Shown here: piece after piece, positions 57,737 to 64,000 of the stretch | How the letters are laid out: each line of letters starts with the position of its first letter | How positions within the stretch are numbered: the stretch's first letter is position 1 | From: Candidatus Rokuibacteriota bacterium | GTDB taxonomy: Bacteria > Methylomirabilota > Methylomirabilia > Rokubacteriales > CSP1-6 | NCBI GenBank assembly: GCA_016188005.1 | Contig: JACPIQ010000007.1 | Span: 1-64,000 of the forward strand | Direction of reading: 5' to 3' | DNA: 64,000 nucleotides | Notes under the pieces: generated by a model | What the model saw: only the letters and a program-made list of their open reading frames with translations | The model's database searches: none | What the model was told of the DNA's origin: nothing | Program-made: the position numbers and the translations under genes

Positions 57737-58641
57737 CGGGCGCTCCCCGGCGGCACCTCTGGTCGCGATGCGCCCACCAGCATGATGTCCCCGACGTCCA
57801 CGTAGAGGCGCGCCTTCCCGATGCGCGAGTCCCGGAGGCGCTCGTAGAGAACGCGGCACAGGCCGAGCTGGGTCATGCTGTGCCCGATGAACATCAGGTG
57901 CCGAAGGGTCACGTATCGCCCGGAGGTCTCGACCGTCCGGACCTCGAACCCGGCCGATTCCAACATGCGCCGCATCGACCGCCGGGAGAAGAAGTGCAGG
58001 TGGAACGGCGGCGATATCAGCCGCCACTTCCGGCCGAGCACCCGGGCCATCCCGCTGTCGAAGTCGCCCGTCGTGATGTAGACCCGGCCGCCCGGACGCA
58101 GGACCCGGAACGCCGAGCGCACGTACGCGTCCGGGTTCGGCACATGCTCCAGCACATCCCACATGGTGACCACGTCGAAGGAGCCGTCGGGGTACGAGAG
58201 ATCCGGAAGCTCGCCGACATCGACCGGAATCCCCAGCCGCGCCCGAATGGACTCCGCCGCGAAGCGCGAGATCTCGATTCCCCTGACGTCCCACTCCTTC
58301 GCGGAGATCTCGAGAAAGAGCCCGTCAGCACAGCCGACGTCCACCAAGCGGCCGCCGGCCGGCGGCATGCCAATCGCGCGGACCCAGAGTTCGAAGTTCT
58401 TGCGCCGCACGTCCTGATCCTGGAAGTAGGCGATCTCGAAGAACTCCTCGTTGTAGAGGGCCGCCAGCTCCTCCCGCCCGGGAAAGGGAGATACCCAGCC
58501 ATGGCCACAGTCGAGGCAGCGGGCGATGGCGTAGCCGTTCTTCCGGAAGGCAACCCGCGACAGCGAGCTGCCACAGGCCACACAGCCGTTCCGGGTCTCC
58601 GGGATTCTCTCGCACCGGGCCCGTGCCGCCGGCTCCCTCAT
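57733..58641 (-). CDS. Methyltransferase with N-terminal zinc-ribbon-like motif
   Basis: The 302-residue protein has an N-terminal CxxC...CxxC pattern (CVACGSSL at about 20 and CLDCGHGW at about 42) followed by FPGREELAALYNEEFF. A class I SAM domain follows (LVDVGCADGLFLEIS near 98, SYPDGSFDVVTMWDVLEHV near 150). This layout is common in polysaccharide loci (methyltransferase type 11/C-methyltransferase-like). It overlaps the ligase stop (ATGA) and the following methyltransferase. The substrate is not known. Confidence 0.8.
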   Translation of the reverse strand: MREPAARARCERIPETRNGCVACGSSLSRVAFRKNGYAIARCLDCGHGWVSPFPGREELAALYNEEFFEIAYFQDQDVRRKNFELWVRAIGMPPAGGRLVDVGCADGLFLEISAKEWDVRGIEISRFAAESIRARLGIPVDVGELPDLSYPDGSFDVVTMWDVLEHVPNPDAYVRSAFRVLRPGGRVYITTGDFDSGMARVLGRKWRLISPPFHLHFFSRRSMRRMLESAGFEVRTVETSGRYVTLRHLMFIGHSMTQLGLCRVLYERLRDSRIGKARLYVDVGDIMLVGASRPEVPPGSAR

Positions 58642-59978
58642 CGTCCCGCCGCACCAACACCGGCAGCCGCCCGATCGTGCGTTGCCTCCCGGAGGAGCCC
58701 TGTCGTCAGACCGACTGGCAGGGCAAGAAAGAATTCGTTCTGGCTGCCCGCGGAGACGAACAGGTCCATCGACGCGCCATAGGCGAACAGAGCCCCGGCA
58801 AGAAGCAACCACGTCCGCTGTCGTGGCGCCAGCCTCAGGTCGGCAAGCCGGAGCGCTCTCCCGACCCCCATCGCCCACAGGGACAGGTAGAAGGCGAGGC
58901 CGACCAGCCCGGTCTCCACCGCGTAGCGAAGCAGCTCCGAGTGCGGGGTGGTCGTCGGCCCGAGGGGCGACCCCTCCCGGCTGATCACCGTCTGGAACTG
59001 CTTGACACCGACACCGAGGAGCGGGCTGTCGCCGAACTTCCGCACGGAGAAGTCCAGAAGAAACAAGCGGCCCCCGGCATGCGCGCTCTTCACCGACTTC
59101 CAGCTGTGCTCGAGATCCGTCAACCCCTGGAGGAGCTCGTTGATCGAGCCGATGTGCTCGGCCACCACCGCCGGCGCGTGTCGCTCGAGAAACGGCATCG
59201 CGTGAGTGACGAATACGGGCACCGCGAGGACCATCGCGGCGACCCCCAATGCGACGATCAGCAGAAGAGTCGCCACACGCCGCATGACGACCGCCAGACC
59301 GACGGACACCGTCGGCGTGATCCGCGACAGGTACAGGGCGAACACGCCGGCCGCCGCGACGCCGACCCAGCCCTTCCGCTCCAGTGAGAGGAGGGTCAGG
59401 CACGTAAACAGGACGGCCGCCAGTCCGAGGCCCAGCCTCCGCGCCCCGGACCGGTCGAGAAACCCGAGTGGGAACAAGATCGAGGCGAGGAGGCCGAAGG
59501 CCCACTTGGGCTCGCCGGCGTCCTTGTAGCCGGCGAACTTGCCGCGCGCGACGTGGTAGAGCACGACGCCGACGACGATCACCACCAGGCCGGCGACGAG
59601 CACGCGGATGAACCGTTCTCGCGCTCGTTCGTCGGCGCCGACGCCCACGAGGGTCGCAGTGAACAGCAAGAACTCGGCCTTCTGGCCAAACCCGGCGACG
59701 GCCGCCTTCGAGCTGGCAAGCAGCAGGCCGTTGAGAAAGAGATAGACGGCGAAGAGGCCAGAGAGAATGAACCACCAGTCACGATGGAGACCCTGCACGG
59801 CCGACGCCCGCCACAGCCCCCCGAGCAGCGTCAGCGCGATCAGAGCGGCAAGCATCGGATCGAACGGCCGCAGCGTCAACCCGAGGACCTTGGTCTTGAG
59901 CGGGAGAAAGAGCGTCAGGACGGCACACGCCAGTCCCGGCGCCAGCAGGGCGGTCGCCCACTCCGCTCTCCCCTTCAC
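58638..59978 (-). CDS. O-antigen ligase/polymerase-like membrane protein (Wzy/WaaL), copy 1
   Basis: The 446-residue polytopic protein has about 11-12 predicted helices. A long periplasmic loop (about residues 255-340) contains SPLLGVGVKQFQTVISREG, and the family feature TTTPHSELLRYAVETGLVGL follows. The Wzy_C-type Arg/His-containing loop is typical of ligases and polymerases. It is a paralogue of the neighbouring gene and about equal in length. The GTG at 59978 overlaps the other ligase stop (GTGA). Confidence 0.85.
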   Translation of the reverse strand: MKGRAEWATALLAPGLACAVLTLFLPLKTKVLGLTLRPFDPMLAALIALTLLGGLWRASAVQGLHRDWWFILSGLFAVYLFLNGLLLASSKAAVAGFGQKAEFLLFTATLVGVGADERARERFIRVLVAGLVVIVVGVVLYHVARGKFAGYKDAGEPKWAFGLLASILFPLGFLDRSGARRLGLGLAAVLFTCLTLLSLERKGWVGVAAAGVFALYLSRITPTVSVGLAVVMRRVATLLLIVALGVAAMVLAVPVFVTHAMPFLERHAPAVVAEHIGSINELLQGLTDLEHSWKSVKSAHAGGRLFLLDFSVRKFGDSPLLGVGVKQFQTVISREGSPLGPTTTPHSELLRYAVETGLVGLAFYLSLWAMGVGRALRLADLRLAPRQRTWLLLAGALFAYGASMDLFVSAGSQNEFFLALPVGLTTGLLREATHDRAAAGVGAAGR

Positions 59979-61333
59979 GTGCCCTGCTGCTCGCGCCACA
60001 GGCCAGTCGCCAGCCCCACGGGGAGGGTGAGGAACAGCTCGTTCTGAGCGCCCGCCGCGACGAAGAAGTTCATGAACAGGCCGTAGCCGAGCATCGCCCC
60101 GACGACCATCACCCAGGTCCTGTGCCGTGCATCGGCCATCATCCGTGCAGCCGTCGCGACTCGCCTGGCCCCGAGCAGCCACAGCAGCAGGTAGAGGGAC
60201 AGGCCCACGCCACCTGCCTCGACCGCGTACTGGGCGTACTCGTTGTGGGCGGTCGTCGCAAACGCGAGCGTCGGCGCGTCGCGCGCGATCGCCGGCTGGA
60301 ACTGGTCCACGCCGATGCCGAACAGGGGGGACTCCCTGAGCTTCTGGAGCGAGAAGGCGACGAGGAACAGTCGCTGCCGTGCGTTCGGCGCCTCCACGTA
60401 CTTGTAGCTCTCAGAGATGTCGGACAAGCCGACGACGAAGTCGCCCAGGGCCCGGACCCGGTCCACCGAGTCGGGGGCGCGCTCCTCCAGCAGCGGAGTG
60501 ACGCTCGCGACCAGAAGTGGGATCGTCACGAGGAGTCCGGCGGTCAGCGCGATCAGCCCCCCGTAGAGAGCCACCGCCCGCACCGCCCGCCGTCCGATCG
60601 TTCTCCGGACGGCGTAACGGTGGGTGCGCAGGTAGAGGGCGGCGAGGACGGCCAGGACGAACGCCCCCCAGCCCTTCCGCTCGAGCGACAGCAGCATCAG
60701 CCCGACCGATGCCAGCAGCATCACCTTCAAGACGTGGCGCCCGCGCGACCGCGACCGGTCGAGATACGCCAGGGGAAACAAGATGGACGCCAGGAGCGCG
60801 AACGCCCACTTGGGCTCCCCCAGCCGCTTGTAGTCGACCCACTGGCCGGCCGCGACGTGCCAGAGCACCGTTCCGGCGACGACAGCCCCGAGTCCGAGGA
60901 GGAGCAGCCGGAGGAACGTGTCTCTCGCCCGCTCGTCGCCACCGACGGCCGCGATCGTCACCGCCAGGAAGAGGAACTCGACCTTCTGCATGAGCACCTT
61001 CACGGCGTCCTTGACACCTGCCAGCAGGAGGCCGTTGAGGGTGAGGTAGACGGCAAACAGGACGAAGAGGATGAACCACGCGTCCCGGGGGATCGCGCGG
61101 ATCGCGGGGCCCCGGAGCAGACCCGCCGAGAGGAACATCGCCACGAAGAGGACGACCAGGGGGTCGAACGGACGGAGGGTGAGCCCCCCGACGACGGTCT
61201 TGAGCGGCAGGAAGAGGCTCACGACGAGCGCCGCCGCGCCGAAGGCGAGCAGCGCCGAGCGACGGACCGGGATGACGAGCCCCAGACCCCACAGGGTCGG
61301 CGCAGATCGGCTGACGCTCAGCGTCGATGCCAC
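59975..61333 (-). CDS. O-antigen ligase/polymerase-like membrane protein (Wzy/WaaL), copy 2
   Basis: The 452-residue polytopic paralogue of the gene at 58638 matches it in many segments (LTLRPFDPL, NGLLLAGVKDAV, GEPKWAFALLASILFPLAYLD, LLSLERKGW). Its periplasmic loop contains SPLFGIGVDQFQPAIARDA and ATTAHNEYAQYAVEAGGVGL. It starts with GTG 61333 directly after the glycosyltransferase stop. One copy may polymerise repeat units and the other ligate the polymer to a lipid core; sequence alone does not say which. Confidence 0.85.
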   Translation of the reverse strand: MASTLSVSRSAPTLWGLGLVIPVRRSALLAFGAAALVVSLFLPLKTVVGGLTLRPFDPLVVLFVAMFLSAGLLRGPAIRAIPRDAWFILFVLFAVYLTLNGLLLAGVKDAVKVLMQKVEFLFLAVTIAAVGGDERARDTFLRLLLLGLGAVVAGTVLWHVAAGQWVDYKRLGEPKWAFALLASILFPLAYLDRSRSRGRHVLKVMLLASVGLMLLSLERKGWGAFVLAVLAALYLRTHRYAVRRTIGRRAVRAVALYGGLIALTAGLLVTIPLLVASVTPLLEERAPDSVDRVRALGDFVVGLSDISESYKYVEAPNARQRLFLVAFSLQKLRESPLFGIGVDQFQPAIARDAPTLAFATTAHNEYAQYAVEAGGVGLSLYLLLWLLGARRVATAARMMADARHRTWVMVVGAMLGYGLFMNFFVAAGAQNELFLTLPVGLATGLWREQQGT

Positions 61334-62146
61334 TCAGGTCACCCGCCGGCGATCGCGCGCCCGGCGCGCCAGGAGCCCGGCCTCGTACGCCACGAACCGG
61401 AAGATCCCGCGTGCGATCTGGGCCGCCATCGTGCGGGCCGTGTACCGGATCGGGATTCGATTGTTCCGGAGGATCCCGTAGAGTTGCCGCTTGTGGTACG
61501 CGATGGACGTGAGGCTCGTTCCACCGGAGACGCCGCCGAGGCGGAAGTAGGCGATCGTCCGGGGGAGCTGATGCGCCTTCTCGCCCCCCAGCAACGCCCG
61601 GAGGATGAAGTCCCGGTCGGCCCCGATCCTGAACCGCGGGTCGTACAGGCCATGTCTCCTGTGCACGTCGGCACGGACGAACCACGTCGGGTGGCCGATC
61701 ATGTCGAGCTTGGGTGGCAGGATCTCCTCCGCCGTCGTCTTCTTCGTGAAGACAACCCGCCCGTCGAGGGCCGACACCATGTCCAGATAGCCATAGAAGA
61801 TGCCGGTCTCCGGTCGCGCCCGCGCCGCCTGCACCACCGCGTCCACGGCGTCGGGGCAGTAGTAGTCGTCGCCATGAACCACGCCGATCAGGTCGCCCGT
61901 CGCGATCCGGATGCCCTTGTTGATCGCGTCGTAGATTCCCCCATCCGGCTCGCTCACCCACCGGGCGATCCGATCCTCATACCGCTTGATGATTTCCACG
62001 GTCCCGTCCGTGGACCCGCCGTCGATCACGATGTACTCGATGCGCGGGTAGGTCTGGCTGATCACCGAGCGGAGCGTCTCTTCGATGTAGGGGGCCCCGT
62101 TCCGGACGACCGTCACGACACTGACCAGCGGGTTGGCCTGGCTCAC
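61334..62146 (-). CDS. GT2-family glycosyltransferase
   Basis: The 270-residue enzyme has a GT-A fold with VSVVTVVRNGAPYIEETLRS, IVIDGGSTDGTVEIIKRYED, EPDGGIYDAINKGI and the metal-binding VHGDDYYCPDAV. The C-terminal part has RFRIGADRDFILRALL. It resembles WcaA-like transferases of colanic acid and O-antigen loci and would add one sugar to a lipid-linked intermediate. The GTG at 62146 overlaps the methyltransferase stop (GTGA). It is the only soluble glycosyltransferase in the 29-64 kb part of the window. Confidence 0.87.
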   Translation of the reverse strand: MSQANPLVSVVTVVRNGAPYIEETLRSVISQTYPRIEYIVIDGGSTDGTVEIIKRYEDRIARWVSEPDGGIYDAINKGIRIATGDLIGVVHGDDYYCPDAVDAVVQAARARPETGIFYGYLDMVSALDGRVVFTKKTTAEEILPPKLDMIGHPTWFVRADVHRRHGLYDPRFRIGADRDFILRALLGGEKAHQLPRTIAYFRLGGVSGGTSLTSIAYHKRQLYGILRNNRIPIRYTARTMAAQIARGIFRFVAYEAGLLARRARDRRRVT

Positions 62147-63054
62147 GCCGCCCTCTTGCGATGCGTCGCCATCAGCCAGGAGACCCGCAGCTCGTCGAGC
62201 GGGTAGTGGCGGAAGGCCGGGTGCAGGCGCTCGAGCGCGAAGTCCGGGGGAAGGGGGGCCAGGGTGTGCCGTGCCACCAGCCGCTCGAACCCGTGGTCGG
62301 CGAACAGCGCCTCCCAGTCGCGGCTGCGCAGCCGGTTGGTGTAGGAGCCGCGGTGGCTCGTCATCAGTTCCCAGACGGGCCGCGAGTACCGGAGGAAGCG
62401 GAGCCAGTCCTGCCCGGGCTGCATGCTGTAGTGGTCACGGAGGTCGATGATGCTGCAGACCACTCCGCCGGGCTTGAGGACCCGCCGGATCTCGCCGACG
62501 AGGGCTGCCGGCTCCCGCACGTGTTCGAGTGCGCTCCGCGACCACACCACGTCGACCGTCTCGCTGTCGACCGGCATCCGGGTGCCGTCGAAGCGGCGGA
62601 CTTGCAAGGACGTCTCCGGGATCCGGCGCGCGTCCCCGAACCGCCGGAGGTCGAGGCGGGGCCGGAGCCAGCCGTGCGTGTCGTCCTGCGCGATCAGGCG
62701 GAGCAGCGCCTCGTAGGTGCTGGGGACGCGAACCTCCTCACCCAGGTACGGCAGCACGTCGAGACCGACCACGCGGCGAGCCCCCAGGAGCAGCGCCAGG
62801 TAGAGGAGGTCTGGCGTCTGGCCCGGCCCCAGCTCGATCACGACCCTGTCCGTCAGCCCCACCGACGCCTCCTCGAGGAGGCTCAGCAGGTCCCGCAGCA
62901 CCGTGAGTGCGCGCTCCGGGTCGTGCTCGATCCCGGTGGTGTGATAGCGCCGCGCCAGGACCCGGCCCAGCGGAGAGCGCATCATCAGGTTCTGCACGAC
63001 GTGTCGCACCGGGTTGTCGAGAAGGCGGGAGTCCAGGAGGGTGCCAAGGCTCAC
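62143..63054 (-). CDS. SAM-dependent methyltransferase (type 11-like)
   Basis: The 303-residue protein has a class I SAM-binding core (RVVIELGPGQTPDLLYLALLL near 70, RVVGLDVLPYL, then ETVDVVWSRSALEHVREPAAL near 165). The C-terminal part contains HYSMQPGQDWLRFLRYSRP, seen in glycan-cluster methyltransferases. The GTG at 63054 overlaps the stop of the next methyltransferase gene. Function within the glycan pathway is not determined. Confidence 0.75.
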   Translation of the reverse strand: MSLGTLLDSRLLDNPVRHVVQNLMMRSPLGRVLARRYHTTGIEHDPERALTVLRDLLSLLEEASVGLTDRVVIELGPGQTPDLLYLALLLGARRVVGLDVLPYLGEEVRVPSTYEALLRLIAQDDTHGWLRPRLDLRRFGDARRIPETSLQVRRFDGTRMPVDSETVDVVWSRSALEHVREPAALVGEIRRVLKPGGVVCSIIDLRDHYSMQPGQDWLRFLRYSRPVWELMTSHRGSYTNRLRSRDWEALFADHGFERLVARHTLAPLPPDFALERLHPAFRHYPLDELRVSWLMATHRKRAA

Positions 63055-63755
63055 GGGGTCAGCGACTCGACGTGGGCCGTCACGATGTAGCAGATCCCCG
63101 AGTGGTCGATGCGGTGGATGTCGAGACGCCGAAAACCCGCGGCCAGGCTCGCCTCCATGATCGCCGCCTCATCGTAGCCGTAGACGGCGCACCGGCCGAG
63201 GAGGCGATACCGCAGGCGCCGGGCCGGCTCGCGAAACCAGTGCCTCCCGGGGAATGACAGGACAGCGCACCGGCCGACGAGCGGCCGGAGACGGGCCAGG
63301 AAGCGCGGCGCGTCCGCAACGTAGTCCATCACGCCCATGACCACGCCGTAGTCGAATACCGCCCCGGCCACCCCGGGCGGGCACCCGTCCGGGAACTCCG
63401 CGTCCACGAACTCGCACACGTCGTCGACCCCGAGCGTCCTGGCGCGCGCGCGCGCGTGCGCGACCATCCCCGGCGCGATGTCGAGTCCGACCACGCGGCC
63501 CGCACCCCGGCGCGCCGCCTCCAGGGAGTAGGTCCCGGTGCCGCAGCCGATGTCGATCACCGTTCTCCCCGAGAGGTCCGCCCCCAGGCGCTTGAACGTC
63601 TCCTCGTATCGCTCGTAGATGTCCCGTCGGAGCGTTCGGTCCACCAGACGCCAGAACGCGTTCCGCCGGCCGCCGTAGAGCGTGTCCCAGGTCCCGGCGA
63701 AGTCCGAGAAGAACGTGCTGACGCGCTCCGCCTGCCGGGGGGGCACGCCCGTCAT
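63051..63755 (-). CDS. SAM-dependent methyltransferase
   Basis: The 234-residue class I methyltransferase has motif I TVIDIGCGTGTYSLEAARRG near residue 66, VVGLDIAPGMVAHARARA, and AVFDYGVVMGVMDYV. A C-terminal region continues with FPGRHWFREPARRLRYRLLG. It is similar to small glycan or polyketide methyltransferases. The ATG at 63755 overlaps the stop of the deacetylase fragment (ATGA). Confidence 0.78.
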   Translation of the reverse strand: MTGVPPRQAERVSTFFSDFAGTWDTLYGGRRNAFWRLVDRTLRRDIYERYEETFKRLGADLSGRTVIDIGCGTGTYSLEAARRGAGRVVGLDIAPGMVAHARARARTLGVDDVCEFVDAEFPDGCPPGVAGAVFDYGVVMGVMDYVADAPRFLARLRPLVGRCAVLSFPGRHWFREPARRLRYRLLGRCAVYGYDEAAIMEASLAAGFRRLDIHRIDHSGICYIVTAHVESLTP

Positions 63756-64000
63756 GCCTTCCCTGCTACGAGATCGGGCAGGGTGTTCGCCTCCAGGTAG
63801 TCCACCACCCGGGTGAAGGGAAAGAGCGAGAGGAGGGCGCGCAGCTTCTCCCGCGCGGAGCGCACGCCCGTGTAGGTACGAAGCCGTCGGGCGAGCGTCA
63901 TCTCCGCGATCCTCGGGACGATCTCGCCGATCTCGAACGGGTGCAGGTAGACGATCCCCGGAACGCCCCGCCGGTTGGCGGCGGCAAACAGGGTCTTCGT
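63752..64000 (-). CDS. Polysaccharide deacetylase, C-terminal fragment
   Basis: The last 82 codons of a gene that starts beyond the window. It encodes GVPGIVYLHPFEIGEIVPR followed by YTGVRSAREKLRALLSLFPF and VVDYLEANTLPDL, a pattern typical of the C-terminus of EPS-associated NodB-type deacetylases (the His in YLHP is conserved). It continues the glycan locus at the window edge, and its stop overlaps the methyltransferase start. Confidence 0.7.
   Translation of the reverse strand, partial: TKTLFAAANRRGVPGIVYLHPFEIGEIVPRIAEMTLARRLRTYTGVRSAREKLRALLSLFPFTRVVDYLEANTLPDLVAGKA

Overview
This is a very GC-rich bacterial window. Genes are densely packed, starts and stops commonly overlap by 1-4 bases (ATGA, GTGA, TGATG), and GTG or TTG starts are frequent. 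The contents (a Wza-like exporter, Wzz-like protein, O-antigen ligases, an Arn-type sugar pathway, a lipoprotein of the YbgF/CpoB kind) indicate a Gram-negative envelope. The overall style resembles uncultivated high-GC lineages such as Rokubacteria/Methylomirabilota or deltaproteobacteria. That placement is an impression, not a result.

Layout. (1) 1-962: the end of a sugar ABC transporter (two permeases, plus strand). (2) 1020-7954, minus: a signalling operon with two sensor kinases that are close paralogues, two single-domain response regulators and a response regulator fused to a nucleotide cyclase. A near-consensus promoter lies at 7988-8016. (3) 8254-10623, plus: a FecR/DUF6600 protein with a proline-rich tandem-repeat tail. 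(4) 10854-14379, plus: an acyl-CoA synthetase and an HpaB/AbfD-family flavoprotein, then a 5'-truncated HigB remnant and HigA. (5) 14687-14851, minus: initiator tRNA-fMet with its own promoter and terminator. (6) 15133-15699, plus: a NusG paralogue.

(7) 15719-29220, minus, is the most unusual part. Behind an SLBB/Wza-like exporter lies a run of overlapping or closely spaced genes: acpS, a degenerate FabZ-like protein, a ketosynthase homologue without its catalytic residues, fabG, an acyl carrier protein with a large apparent insertion, fabZ, a FabL-type enoyl reductase and an intact fabF. It runs straight into arnC, a stand-alone ArnA formyltransferase, a stand-alone ArnA-type decarboxylase/epimerase and arnD, and then two secreted proteins. 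This looks like a dedicated type II acyl-chain synthase coupled to an undecaprenyl-phosphate Ara4N-type pathway. An ArnT-like transferase (35387) and an ArnB-like aminotransferase (55878) occur elsewhere in the window.

(8) 29325-64000, minus: a surface polysaccharide locus of over 34 kb. It includes a CapK/PaaK-type ligase, PseC-, PseI- and PseG-like enzymes with an acetyltransferase and an SpsF-like cytidylyltransferase (nonulosonic acid pathway), and a WbuX/WbuY/WbuZ amidation set. It also has an inositol-phosphate synthase next to an aminotransferase, a geranylgeranyl-reductase-like enzyme, a Wzz-like protein, a FlaA1/CapD-like dehydratase, and a pyruvate-dehydrogenase-E1-like alpha/beta pair. 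Finally there are two phosphoglycosyl transferases, two tandem O-antigen ligase-like proteins, several methyltransferases, one glycosyltransferase, and the end of a polysaccharide deacetylase at the window edge. No CRISPR array, transposase or rRNA was seen.
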